Part shown: piece after piece, positions 33,773-42,967 of the stretch
Layout of the letters: every line of letters starts with the position of its first letter
Numbering within the stretch: position 1 is the first letter of the stretch
From: Cytophagales bacterium WSM2-2
GTDB taxonomy: Bacteria > Bacteroidota > Bacteroidia > Cytophagales > Cyclobacteriaceae
Assembly: GCA_015472025.1 (NCBI GenBank)
Contig: BNHL01000001.1
Location: forward strand, 3,150,001 to 3,214,000
DNA length: 64,000 nt
Direction: 5' to 3'
Notes under the pieces: generated by a model
Databases searched by the model: none
Told to the model about the DNA's origin: nothing
Seen by the model: the letters and a program-made list of their open reading frames with translations, nothing else
Program-made: the position numbers and the translations under genes

Positions 33773-34957
33773 ATGGAAAAACCAACGAATTTTGCAGTTC
33801 TTATTGCCGTGGGAACCTCACAAACCCGACCTGAGGAGATGCAGGAGCACCTGGACGAGCTAGCTTTTTTAGCGGAGACAATTGGAATTAATGCCATCGA
33901 AAAATTTACCCAGAAACTACCCACTCCCGATAACAGGACTTTTGTAGGGAAGGGTAAACTTCAAGAGATAAAAGAGTTTGTCAAGTCGCATCATGTGCGG
34001 CACTTGCTCTTTGATGATGACCTTAGTCCTTCGCAACTGCGAAACCTTGAGAAAGAGTTTAACTCATCGGGTGAAGAGGCCACGATTAGAATTTATGATC
34101 GGTCGCTTTTGATTTTAGATATTTTTTTGATGCGGGCACAAACTGCGCAGGCGCGAACGCAGGTCAAGCTTGCAATGAACCAATACCTGCTTCCCCGACT
34201 CACGCGTATGTGGACGCACCTGGAGCGGCAACGGGGGGGGACGGGTACCCGCGGTGGTGCCGGTGAAAAAGAAATTGAAACCGACAGGCGAATTGTGCGT
34301 CATCAGATTTCCTTGCTAAAGGAAGAATTAAAAAAAATTGACAAGCAAAGACAGACGCAGCGTAAATCCCGAAGCGGCATGGTACGTGTGGCCCTTATTG
34401 GTTACACTAACGTTGGCAAAAGCACCTTAATGAATTTGCTTTCGAAGGCGGATGTAAAAGCAGAAAATAAACTCTTTGCCACAGTCGATGCTACGGTACG
34501 CAAAGTGGTCATAGATGGTATCCCATTTTTGCTTTCAGATACGGTCGGGTTCATTCGAAAGTTACCACATCACCTGATTGAGTCATTTAAATCCACACTG
34601 GATGAGGTCAGAGAAGCTGATCTCCTATTACATGTAGTAGATATATCGCATCCGTTTCACGACAACCAGATTGAAGTTGTTAAAAAGACGCTTGCAGACC
34701 TGGGAGCGGGAAACATCCCGACTATTCTTGTCTTAAACAAGATAGATCAGTTGAAAAAAGAAGATGGCCCGGCGGACTTAAATGCGTTGTTGGGCTACTA
34801 TCGTGAACATGGACATGAACAAGCTGTTTTTGTCTCTGCTGTAAAACGTGAAAACATTTCAACCCTTCGTGAAATGATCCTTGATGAAGTAAGAAAAAAG
34901 CAGACGACTATTTACCCTAACTTCACTCCGGAGACTCCTGTTCAGGACGAATTTTAA
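33773..34957 (+). CDS. hflX: Ribosome-associated GTPase HflX
   Basis: A 394-residue GTPase that binds the large ribosomal subunit and splits stalled ribosomes. The N-terminal domain has DNRTFVGKGKLQEI (residues 53-66) and the catalytic glycine-rich loop (RGGTGTRGGAGEKEIETDRR, 154-173). The G domain has G1 GYTNVGKST (210-218), G3 DTVGFIRKLPH and G4 NKID. The glycine loop has one residue more than the usual RGPGE form and is encoded by a run of eight G (34233-34240). The reading frame stays open. Confidence 0.95.
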   Translation: MEKPTNFAVLIAVGTSQTRPEEMQEHLDELAFLAETIGINAIEKFTQKLPTPDNRTFVGKGKLQEIKEFVKSHHVRHLLFDDDLSPSQLRNLEKEFNSSGEEATIRIYDRSLLILDIFLMRAQTAQARTQVKLAMNQYLLPRLTRMWTHLERQRGGTGTRGGAGEKEIETDRRIVRHQISLLKEELKKIDKQRQTQRKSRSGMVRVALIGYTNVGKSTLMNLLSKADVKAENKLFATVDATVRKVVIDGIPFLLSDTVGFIRKLPHHLIESFKSTLDEVREADLLLHVVDISHPFHDNQIEVVKKTLADLGAGNIPTILVLNKIDQLKKEDGPADLNALLGYYREHGHEQAVFVSAVKRENISTLREMILDEVRKKQTTIYPNFTPETPVQDEF

Positions 34958-35041
34958 CAAAAAAGAAAGCCACAAATTTCCGGCATACCAAACCTCCCAT
35001 TGCCTTCAATCTGTGACTTCCAAATCTTGAGTCAGGTCTCT

Positions 35042-37966
35042 TTACTTTTCTCTTTTTGCGTTGATAGGGAAAGTGCCGAATTGTCCTACAGCCATATTTC
35101 CATTCAACTCATCATCTTTAATTGTGGCTTTAATAGTGAACGCCATTGTGTTTCCATTGAAGGAGACTTCGTAGACGATATTGATTTCGTTTCCGGTTAC
35201 AGTCACAGACTTCAGCGCGGTTTCACGGTTATTTCTGTTGCTGGTGATTGTGCCAGAATAAGTTTCGCCATCTTTTTTGATCATCAGTTTTCCACCGCCA
35301 CCCTGAGGTGATTCAAGTGTGTAATTCCATGTACCAGCAGCGTCTACTTGTTTGGTCGGATCAGCTGCAGCCATTTTCAGATTGGGCTGTGCTTTCTGTT
35401 GACCGCCCTGAGGTACTACACCACCGCCACCACGCTGGCCTCCGCCTTGTCCACCACCTCCCATTTGTCCGGCATCGCCACCGCCTCCATCGCCACTGTC
35501 TTTCAGGTCATCATTGTTGATCGATTTACTGCCTTTCTTCGGACCACTCATGGAGAGCTTACCAATGCGGTAGTTAAAGTTTACCCGGAAATTGAAATTG
35601 TAAAGCGTGTTGGTGCTCTGTTGTGTAAGGATTGGAGAAATGGTTGATGACTTGATAGTCATTGTTGGCGTTGCAAAATTCTCTGCTCCAATGCCAATGC
35701 TTCCGCGCTTTTCATTGAATTCCTTCTGAATACTCAAGCTATAAATTCGAATCGCTCCCTGGTATCCCTGAATATTCACTTGTTGCCCTCTGTAGAATCC
35801 AAAAAACTGAAGACCCCATCCACTGCCGATGGAATAGTTTCCGAACATCCTCATGTTGAAAACCCAACCACTATTGCTGGCCGCGTATTTCGGATCTGAG
35901 GGACTTGGGTTTTTCAGAACTGAATAGTAGAAGTCTGAGCCACCGCTCAATGAAAACTTATTTGAGATACTCACATTAGCGAAAACATTTCCACCATAGG
36001 CATCTTGAATACCGATGTTTTTATAAGTTGTATGAATGACGCCTCCTGGTTCGGTGTCACGGACCTGTGTAATAGCATTGTCTGTATTACGCATGAAAGT
36101 CGCAAAGTTGATCGTTGTCCCTTTGATGAACATGTTGTAAGACAACTCATAGTTATTAGTGTACTCAGGGCTAAGCGTTGGGTCACCACTCGAAATATTC
36201 AATGGGTTTGATGCCTGAATGTTTGGATTCAGATTCTGAATGGAAGGCCGTTGGATTCTTCGGTTGTACGCCAGTTTCACCATCCCTCCGTTCTCAAGTC
36301 GTTTTGAAATGTTTATGCTTGGTACTACCACTGGATAAGACGTAGAAAAAGGCCCGGAAGAAGTCTGAGCGGAAACAGTTGTATACTCATACCGGGTACC
36401 GGCTTTGAATGAGTACTTTGAAAGAGTAGTAAGCGAGTACGACAAATAACCTGCAGTGATATTTTGAGTGTAATCCAATGAATTATTCCGGTAAGTTGTT
36501 CCCGTATAATCGGTGTAATTACCATCGGCTGCTGCCTGATAATAGTTTGCGTTACTTGTGGCTTTACGTAAAATATCTTTTGCCCCGATCTCAAACATTT
36601 GATTGTCGCTAATAGGAGTTTGATAGTCAACTTGGATAGTTGCCTCTGAATTTTGAGTAGGATTGATGTTTTTCAGATAAGCCAATGTGTCCCGGCCCTG
36701 GTATTGCAGAGTTTGAGTAATGAAGTTGTTGTCCCCATTGCTCTGGCTATAAAGGGTCAGTAAACTAAACTCACGATTTTGTTTCGCAAACAAGTGGGTG
36801 TAGTTCAGACTACCGTCAATAGAATGAGAAGTATTAAGCGTGTTGGTGTTCTTAAGTGAAGAGCCCAGCGGGTTTAATACTTCGTTGAGATAAGATTGTG
36901 TAGTTAAACCGTCCTGGTAGTTATGGCCATCACGAATACCAAAACGTACTGCTCCAGTTAGAGAATTACTCTTATTAATATCATAGTCCATCGCCAAGTT
37001 GTAATTCCCGAAAACGTTCTGCTGGCGCGAAGACGAGGACTGTATGTTTCTTGTAGTCATCGGATTTCCTGACTGATCAAGGCCGGAAGTTTCCTGATTG
37101 CTTGAAAAATCACCAGGAGTATTGTATTGTGCACGTCCGAACCCGCCAAGGTTCAGCCCAAGCTTCCCCTTTCGGTAACCACCATTCAATCCGAGATTAG
37201 AACCACGGAATCCGCCACTGCTGTTGATATTTAAAGTTAAACCTTCCAACGTGTTTTTCTTGGTGATGATGTTAATGATACCTGCGGATCCTTCTGCATC
37301 ATATTTTGCTGAAGGCGATGTGATCACCTCCACAGACTTAATTTGATCGGCTGGAATTTGCTTGAGTGCATCAGAAACGCTGGTTGCCGTAATCGTGGAC
37401 GGCTTGTTGTTGATAAGTACTTTAATGTTTGAGCTTCCGCGAAGTGAAACATTTCCGTCCAGATCAACGGATAATAAAGGAACCCTGCGTAAAACATCAG
37501 TGGCATCTCCACCTTTCACGGTGGCATCACTTTCTGCATTATAAACAAGGCGATCAACTTTCTCCTCTACCAGGTTTTTCTGGGCAGTAACCTCAACAGC
37601 TTTCAATACAGTGCTTGATGGACTGAGTATGATATTTCCCAAATTGATATCATTCTTATTGTCAGCAATCTGAACTCGTACATTCTTGGTCTTATATCCG
37701 ATAAATGAAATAGAGACTATATAATTCCCGTTCGCAATTTTATTAATTGAGAATTTCCCTTTGTCATCGCACACATTGCCATTCACAGCTCTTTTAGTTG
37801 CGGCATCAAGCAAGGCAACGTTAGCAAACTCTACGGCCGCATTGTTGGTTGAATCGATGACAACACCACTCACCTTGCCGTTGTCTGCAAGGGCTGGAGG
37901 CTGCGCCCGTGAGGCCAGTGCTACAAAAAACAAGAGGAAAAAGAGAGTTAAGGATTTCATTTTCAA
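35042..37966 (-). CDS. TonB-receptor-like outer-membrane barrel with extra C-terminal domain
   Basis: A 974-residue outer-membrane protein. It has a signal peptide (about 1-22), a carboxypeptidase-regulatory-like domain (about 28-118), a plug domain (about 125-235, with SLRGSSNIKVLINNKP and EVITSPSAKYDAEGSAGIINI), and a large beta barrel to about residue 805. Then comes a Gly-rich linker (about 825-855, runs such as GGGGQGGGQRGGGG) and a beta-rich domain (about 877-974). That domain resembles the add-on domain at the end of some Bacteroidota amidohydrolases (recalled, unchecked); it begins GTWNYTLESPQG and ends VGQFGTFPINAKR. Barrel termini face the periplasm, so the domain should too. Substrate unknown; divergent from a LytS-type kinase gene. 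Confidence 0.88.
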   Translation of the reverse strand: MKMKSLTLFFLLFFVALASRAQPPALADNGKVSGVVIDSTNNAAVEFANVALLDAATKRAVNGNVCDDKGKFSINKIANGNYIVSISFIGYKTKNVRVQIADNKNDINLGNIILSPSSTVLKAVEVTAQKNLVEEKVDRLVYNAESDATVKGGDATDVLRRVPLLSVDLDGNVSLRGSSNIKVLINNKPSTITATSVSDALKQIPADQIKSVEVITSPSAKYDAEGSAGIINIITKKNTLEGLTLNINSSGGFRGSNLGLNGGYRKGKLGLNLGGFGRAQYNTPGDFSSNQETSGLDQSGNPMTTRNIQSSSSRQQNVFGNYNLAMDYDINKSNSLTGAVRFGIRDGHNYQDGLTTQSYLNEVLNPLGSSLKNTNTLNTSHSIDGSLNYTHLFAKQNREFSLLTLYSQSNGDNNFITQTLQYQGRDTLAYLKNINPTQNSEATIQVDYQTPISDNQMFEIGAKDILRKATSNANYYQAAADGNYTDYTGTTYRNNSLDYTQNITAGYLSYSLTTLSKYSFKAGTRYEYTTVSAQTSSGPFSTSYPVVVPSINISKRLENGGMVKLAYNRRIQRPSIQNLNPNIQASNPLNISSGDPTLSPEYTNNYELSYNMFIKGTTINFATFMRNTDNAITQVRDTEPGGVIHTTYKNIGIQDAYGGNVFANVSISNKFSLSGGSDFYYSVLKNPSPSDPKYAASNSGWVFNMRMFGNYSIGSGWGLQFFGFYRGQQVNIQGYQGAIRIYSLSIQKEFNEKRGSIGIGAENFATPTMTIKSSTISPILTQQSTNTLYNFNFRVNFNYRIGKLSMSGPKKGSKSINNDDLKDSGDGGGGDAGQMGGGGQGGGQRGGGGVVPQGGQQKAQPNLKMAAADPTKQVDAAGTWNYTLESPQGGGGKLMIKKDGETYSGTITSNRNNRETALKSVTVTGNEINIVYEVSFNGNTMAFTIKATIKDDELNGNMAVGQFGTFPINAKREK

Positions 37967-38219
37967 TTTTATTAAGCGTTCTAAGTTTGGTCAATGCGTT
38001 TTATACCACAAAAAACAGCATTTGGTTACCAAAATTTGATGATTTTAGATCGATCGTAGAAAACAATCGACAGTCTAGTCAGGTTATCGTCGGTCCCGAT
38101 ACATCTTTTCGATGATTCAAACCATCGATAAAGTTGTACAGTCTGCCTAAAAGTGCAACGAATTTGTCTTTGGATTTACAGGAACGGTTACCTTGGCCGT
38201 TAGAAGCGTGTAATATTAT

Positions 38220-39248
38220 ATGGCAAATTTCTTCCAACGCAATAGAATCTTTCTTCTGCACCTGTCCTTCTGGTGCTTTTATGTTTCCTTCTTTGTTTAT
38301 GCTTTTACGGCAAGAGGCAGGGAATTCAACATGACCCGGTTGATCCTCTCGTCATCAATGCACTTGTCGTTCGCTATGCTGATTGCGTATTCTAATTACT
38401 TCATCATGCTTCCGCGGTACCTCAAGCACCAAAAGGCAGGCAGGTACTTTATCGAATTCGTTATTCCGTTTGCCATTTTGATCATGTGCCGGGTTATGCT
38501 GCAGCGGTTTGTAATGGAATCGTTCGGGTTTCACGAGCGATATTACTACTCCACTTTTTTCGTTGTGCAACTGACGTTTGATACACTGCTCATCACCATT
38601 TTTGTTGGTATGCTCCGTTTCGCAACAGGCTGGTTCGAACTTGAAGCGAGGCGCAAACAAATGGAGAACGACAAGCTAACGAATGAACTCAAGTTTCTGA
38701 AAGCGCAGATCAACCCTCATTTTCTTTTCAACACCCTCAACAATCTGTATTATCTCGCCTATAGTCATTCGCCCAATACGACCGAAGTGATTGCTAAACT
38801 TTCGCAAATGATGCGGTATATGATTTATGACTCCAACTACCCGAAAGTGCTACTCTCAAAGGAGATCGAGTACATGCAGAATTATATAAGCCTGGAGCGG
38901 CTGCGATTGAACAACGAAGTGCCCATTGATTTTGTAGTGGAGGGGGAGGTGGAAAACAAATTAATTACTCCTCTTATTTTCATAACTTTTCTGGAGAATG
39001 CATTCAAACATGGGGTGAGTGCAAACACGGCTGACTCATGGGTCAAGATCAGTGTCCAGTTGAAAGAAAATCAATGCATCTATACTGTTGAAAACAGCAA
39101 ATTGAAAAGTATAGAACAAAGAGAAAAGTCGGGTATTGGTCTTCAAAACGTGAAGCGCAGACTTGAGCTTAGCTACCCGAATCACTATACACTGAAGACC
39201 GATGATCAGTCAGATCGTTATTTTGTCCAACTGAACCTCAATCTGTGA
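38220..39248 (+). CDS. LytS-type sensor histidine kinase
   Basis: A 342-residue membrane kinase. Four predicted helices (about residues 12-30, 42-65, 76-98 and 113-137) are followed by a short coiled segment and a His_kinase domain with the phospho-acceptor His167 in NPHFLFNTLNNL. The N-box region is FLENAFKHG (about 255-263) and the G-box GIGLQNVKRRL (about 310-320). There is no periplasmic sensor domain, so it probably senses a membrane or lipophilic signal. Its stop overlaps the GTG start of the LytTR regulator by four bases. Confidence 0.92.
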   Translation: MANFFQRNRIFLLHLSFWCFYVSFFVYAFTARGREFNMTRLILSSSMHLSFAMLIAYSNYFIMLPRYLKHQKAGRYFIEFVIPFAILIMCRVMLQRFVMESFGFHERYYYSTFFVVQLTFDTLLITIFVGMLRFATGWFELEARRKQMENDKLTNELKFLKAQINPHFLFNTLNNLYYLAYSHSPNTTEVIAKLSQMMRYMIYDSNYPKVLLSKEIEYMQNYISLERLRLNNEVPIDFVVEGEVENKLITPLIFITFLENAFKHGVSANTADSWVKISVQLKENQCIYTVENSKLKSIEQREKSGIGLQNVKRRLELSYPNHYTLKTDDQSDRYFVQLNLNL

Positions 39249-39967
39249 GTATTTCTTGTTTGATTGTTGATGATGAACCACTCGCCCGAAGCCTGCTGAA
39301 GGACTATGTGTCGAAAGTTCCTTCACTAAAACTAATTGACGTGTGTTCCAGCCCGATGGCTGCTATGCCAATCCTTCAAACTCAGAATGTTGATCTACTC
39401 TTCCTGGATATTCAGATGCCAGAGATCACAGGTATTTCGTTTCTGAAGATAATGAAGAAAAGACCTTTTGTGATTTTGACTACCGCATACTCCGAATATG
39501 CCCTGGAAAGTTATGAGTTGGATGTGGTGGATTACTTGTTGAAGCCGATCACATTTCAACGGTTTCTTCAGGCTGTTGACAAAGTAAGCTCGAGGATACA
39601 GACCCCGATTCCACAATCCCAGGAGAGGCCCGCATCTTCATCCGCCCAACCATTCATCTTCGTAAAGGATGGAACAAAACTGGTTAAAATTAACTGGAAT
39701 GATATTCTGTTTATCGAGGGCTTGAAAGATTATGTGACCATCCATACGCGTCAACAAAAAATTGTCAGCCTGCAGCGACTGAAAACATTGGAGGAGCAAC
39801 TGCCGGTCGACCAGTTTATCCGCATCCACAATTCATATATCGTGGCGTTAAGTGCCATCGAGTCCATTCAGAAAAATGAAGTACACATCGGCCAGGCGCA
39901 GCTGCCGATCAGTGATTCATACAAGAAATCATTTAGGGATTTTATTGAGAAGAATCACTTGCAGTGA
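39245..39967 (+). CDS. LytTR-family response regulator
   Basis: A 240-residue regulator with a receiver domain (acidic pair Asp9/Asp10, phosphorylated Asp55 in LFLDIQMPE, Lys in LLKPITF, about residues 98-104) and a C-terminal LytTR DNA-binding domain (about 135-238, with IEGLKDYVTIHT and RIHNSYIVAL). The start is GTG, overlapping the kinase stop (GTGA). The closest unlinked target by position is the divergent outer-membrane receptor gene; I found no convincing LytTR-type direct repeat there. It converges with an ExbD gene one base away. Confidence 0.93.
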   Translation: MSISCLIVDDEPLARSLLKDYVSKVPSLKLIDVCSSPMAAMPILQTQNVDLLFLDIQMPEITGISFLKIMKKRPFVILTTAYSEYALESYELDVVDYLLKPITFQRFLQAVDKVSSRIQTPIPQSQERPASSSAQPFIFVKDGTKLVKINWNDILFIEGLKDYVTIHTRQQKIVSLQRLKTLEEQLPVDQFIRIHNSYIVALSAIESIQKNEVHIGQAQLPISDSYKKSFRDFIEKNHLQ

Positions 39968-39968
39968 T

Positions 39969-40364
39969 TTACTTCTTTTCGGTAGCGAGAACTACCCTGA
40001 TTTTGTTTTTGACACCAATCTTTAATACGTCTACTAAATCCTGTATCTCAAGATCACGCGGAATGTAAAGTATAATTGTTGGCTGATCCAGCCCTTGTGT
40101 GGCTTTAATAAGCTCTTCTTCAATTTTAGCCGTAGGGACTGCCTTGTTATTGATGTAAAATTCTTTCGTCTTTGTTACAGTAAGGGTAATTGTCTTTTTG
40201 TTCAGCGACTGAGTCTCGCTGGCTTTTGGGAGAAGTACTTTAATGATGTTGGGGTTGGCTATTGTTGAAATAATGAGAAAGAACAACAACAGGAAGAACA
40301 TGATGTCGTTCAGGGATGAGGTAGCAACCTCCGCAGCAAATTGATGTCTGCGTTTAATTTTCAT
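39969..40364 (-). CDS. ExbD/TolR-family proton-channel protein
   Basis: A 131-residue inner-membrane protein with one N-terminal helix containing the essential Asp (SSLNDIMFFLLLFFLIIS, about residues 17-34) and a periplasmic domain. With ExbB it turns the proton gradient into mechanical work for TonB or TolA. The ATG overlaps the stop of the upstream ExbB gene by four bases. This pair is separate from the longer exbB-exbD-exbD-tonB cluster. A role with a different TonB/TolA, or in gliding or secretion, is open. Confidence 0.88.
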   Translation of the reverse strand: MKIKRRHQFAAEVATSSLNDIMFFLLLFFLIISTIANPNIIKVLLPKASETQSLNKKTITLTVTKTKEFYINNKAVPTAKIEEELIKATQGLDQPTIILYIPRDLEIQDLVDVLKIGVKNKIRVVLATEKK

Positions 40365-41020
40365 TTGGCAGGTACTTGGAGTGAACGTAGAAAATCAAAA
40401 ACATCTTTCTGGATTTGAAGCGTAAACCGTCCTATCCGTAATTGCAATAGGTGGTAAGCTACATAAGCAATGATGCCAACCCCGAGTCCTGTTCCACTCG
40501 TAATCATTTTTTCATAGAGACCTCCCGAAATGACACCGATGTTGATATTGTCCTGGATGGAGATATTGTAGAAAATATGAATGATACCTGTGATCGTTCC
40601 AATGAAACCGAGCATAGGCGCGACACCGGCGATGATGCCAAGATACCCCGTATTTCGCTCCATCATTGCAACTTCTATGTTGGTTGCTGATTCCATCAGG
40701 GATTCAATTTCACGCATGGGGCGGCCAATGCTATCAATCCCTGCTGAAATGATGTTCCCTGTGGCAGAATCATCATCTTGAGCGTAACGTTTGGCTTCGG
40801 CAATATTTCCGGTGGAAAGTGAACGCGTAATTTTTGAAACGAAATTATTATCACGTGTTATTGCAGACCTAAGATAGAGGTAGCGTTCAACGGCTACGTA
40901 AATTGCTGCCAAGGAAAGCAACAAAATAGGAATCATAACGATACCGCCTTTCATCATCAATTCGATAAAAGTAAGTTCGTCTTGAGGAGGAGCAGCAATT
41001 TGAAGAATCATAGTTTGCAT
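40361..41020 (-). CDS. MotA/TolQ/ExbB-family proton-channel protein
   Basis: A 219-residue inner-membrane protein with three helices (about residues 24-47, 124-150 and 170-190). The TolQ/ExbB core is NTGYLGIIAGVAPMLGFIG followed by T-I-T-G-I, and the last helix contains GTGLGVGIIAYVAYH. It pairs with the overlapping ExbD gene. It lies downstream of a TPR gene and the second Ton cluster, with a hairpin terminator between them. Confidence 0.9.
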   Translation of the reverse strand: MQTMILQIAAPPQDELTFIELMMKGGIVMIPILLLSLAAIYVAVERYLYLRSAITRDNNFVSKITRSLSTGNIAEAKRYAQDDDSATGNIISAGIDSIGRPMREIESLMESATNIEVAMMERNTGYLGIIAGVAPMLGFIGTITGIIHIFYNISIQDNINIGVISGGLYEKMITSGTGLGVGIIAYVAYHLLQLRIGRFTLQIQKDVFDFLRSLQVPAK

Positions 41021-41103
41021 TTAAGACCTAATCTTGACACACATAACGGCAAAAGAAAGCGAGAGATTGCCTTTGCCAGTTTTAATATCCTGTAAAAATA
41101 ACA

Positions 41104-41149
41104 AGGGCAAGGAAATGTGCCATATTTAATTTTGGACTTTCCCTGCCCT
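41104..41149 (-). terminator. Hairpin after the TPR gene
   Basis: A 12-bp stem with one mismatch (41104-41115 with 41138-41149) closes a 22-base loop. On the minus strand a T-rich stretch follows. It lies between the 41168 TPR gene and the ExbB gene and probably reduces read-through. Confidence 0.5.
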
Positions 41150-41167
41150 CGCGTTTATCGAGTGGTT

Positions 41168-42820
41168 TTATCCTACTTTCTTCTTCGGCTTTTGTTGTGT
41201 TTGGGGATTGTTGAGATCATTGAGCGCTTCTTTCGCGTCCTTGTTTTCAGGATCAACCGCCAGAATCTTATTCAAATATTCCTTGCCTTTAGCGAGGTCC
41301 TGTTTATAAAGATGATGACCAACCATGTATTGGTATGCTTCGATCAGGTCTTTCTTATTCTTGTCTTTATCAGCTTCCCCAATCTCAATTACTTTATCGT
41401 AAGCAGGTTTTGCGAGCCATTCGATCTTAGCCTTTTGGTCACGCAAATCACCATCCTGGGCTGACTTTGAACGTGCTGTCCAGATGTATCCCAAAACAAA
41501 CTTGGGTTGAAGTTCATTTAGTTTCGCGAATGCGCTATCGGCATTCACATATTTCTGCTGAAGGTAAAGCGCACGGCCAAGGTTGAAGTAATCGTTGGCG
41601 TATGGCGTCTTACGAACCTTTGCTGAAATACGGCAGAATTTCTCAGCCTGACTGTATTTCTTTTTGTCAAAGTTATACTTGATTAAGGCCTGGAGAACGT
41701 CATTTTGATTCTGATCGATTGAAATACTCTTCTCAAGAGCGTTCATTGCCAAAGAATCTTTCCCTTGTTTTTTAAGAAGATCTGAATAGTTGTTGTAGTC
41801 GTCCGCATCCACTTTGGTATCGGTATGGCCAAGGTACTTTTCATAAACCTCCTGACATTTGGCCAAGTTTCCGGATTTCAACAACGACTGTGCATAAAAC
41901 TTAAGCGTGTTAGAAGACACATCAGGCTTCTTGGTGAGTTCCTCAAATTCCTTATTTGCTTTGTCGTATTCTCGCGCCAGGAAAAGGAAAAAGGCATACT
42001 TGAATCTGCCGTCCTTGTCAGGATTGTCAGTCAGGTCGAGGTAAATTTTGTAATGCTTAACGGCATTTGCTCCGTCCTTTTTCTTATAGTAAAGTTCTCC
42101 AAGCTCACGGTGCGAGATGGCGTATTCAGGATCAGCAGTTACTGATTGCTTAAGATTTTTTTCGACTTGTTCAAGGTCACTTGAGCCTGAAAAAAGATAG
42201 GCCAACTTGTAGCCCGGAGCGCCACTCTTAGGGTCAATTTCGGCTGCTCTCTCATATGCAGAGGCACAAGGGCCACCCATTTTTTCATTGAAATAAGCAT
42301 CCCCTAAAAGCATTTGGGTGGTAAAGTTAGCTTCATTCAATTCTTTGGAACGCGTAAGCAAGGCCATGGCATCCTTTTGATAGGTTTTATCCTTGTCTGA
42401 TAAATAGGCCTCTGCAATGGCGTTGATTGTTGTGGTATTTTTCTTGCCGAAACCCAGAGCCTTATCAAAAAGAGGCTTGGCTTGCGCACCTTTTTTCTCC
42501 AAAACCAGGATGCGGCCCTGACCAACGAAGTTCAAAGGCTCTTTTGGGAACGTTTCGGCTCCTTTGTCATAAGAAGCTTTGGCTCCGGCCTGATCTCCTG
42601 CCTGGAGTTGGGCATTGCCCAGGTAAAAATATAGATTGGAAGCTACGGGATATGTCGTAATCGCTTTTTGCAAAAGTTCTACGGCAGCTTTTTTCTTGTC
42701 ATGGTCGATCAGTGCTTGAGCGGCTTTGATCTCGGCATCTTGTGCCACTGCAGAGCCGATCAAAAATGCTAAAAGGGAAGTCATCACCGACTTTCCAATC
42801 ATTGAATTTTTCATCTTCAT
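41168..42820 (-). CDS. Secreted TPR protein of the Ton cluster
   Basis: About 550 residues with a signal peptide; the start is set at the ATG at 42820 (MKMKNSMIGKSVMTSLLAF, cleavage near AVAQ), and another ATG lies eight codons upstream. About a dozen TPR units fill the rest (for example NLYFYLGNAQLQAGDQAGAK, ISHRELGELYYKKKDGANAV, AKGKEYLNKILAVDPENKDA). The tail is basic (QQKPKKKVG). It is periplasmic and may organise the TonB/PstS components encoded upstream. The same order (ExbB, ExbD, ExbD, TonB, small membrane protein, PstS-like, TPR) recurs in Bacteroidota, as far as I recall. Confidence 0.87.
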   Translation of the reverse strand: MKMKNSMIGKSVMTSLLAFLIGSAVAQDAEIKAAQALIDHDKKKAAVELLQKAITTYPVASNLYFYLGNAQLQAGDQAGAKASYDKGAETFPKEPLNFVGQGRILVLEKKGAQAKPLFDKALGFGKKNTTTINAIAEAYLSDKDKTYQKDAMALLTRSKELNEANFTTQMLLGDAYFNEKMGGPCASAYERAAEIDPKSGAPGYKLAYLFSGSSDLEQVEKNLKQSVTADPEYAISHRELGELYYKKKDGANAVKHYKIYLDLTDNPDKDGRFKYAFFLFLAREYDKANKEFEELTKKPDVSSNTLKFYAQSLLKSGNLAKCQEVYEKYLGHTDTKVDADDYNNYSDLLKKQGKDSLAMNALEKSISIDQNQNDVLQALIKYNFDKKKYSQAEKFCRISAKVRKTPYANDYFNLGRALYLQQKYVNADSAFAKLNELQPKFVLGYIWTARSKSAQDGDLRDQKAKIEWLAKPAYDKVIEIGEADKDKNKKDLIEAYQYMVGHHLYKQDLAKGKEYLNKILAVDPENKDAKEALNDLNNPQTQQKPKKKVG

Positions 42821-42967
42821 AGGTCTTACATTCAAAATTTTCATAAATACAAGGGCGTAAAGAAACGACAGGTCACCCGATTTTCCAAGGGAGTTAGGTT
42901 AGGTAAACATTACGGCCAATCAACCTCCCCCTTTTAGGCTTTTTATCAGAAAAACCGTGCCAATTCA

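Noticed and set aside
34233-34240. Eight-G run in hflX as a sequencing frameshift
   Set aside because: The family blocks continue in the same frame on both sides, so no frameshift is needed.
37967-38219. LytTR-type direct repeats or a strong promoter in the receptor/kinase divergent region
   Set aside because: Only short, degenerate repeats such as ACAGTCT were seen; none fits spacing or consensus.
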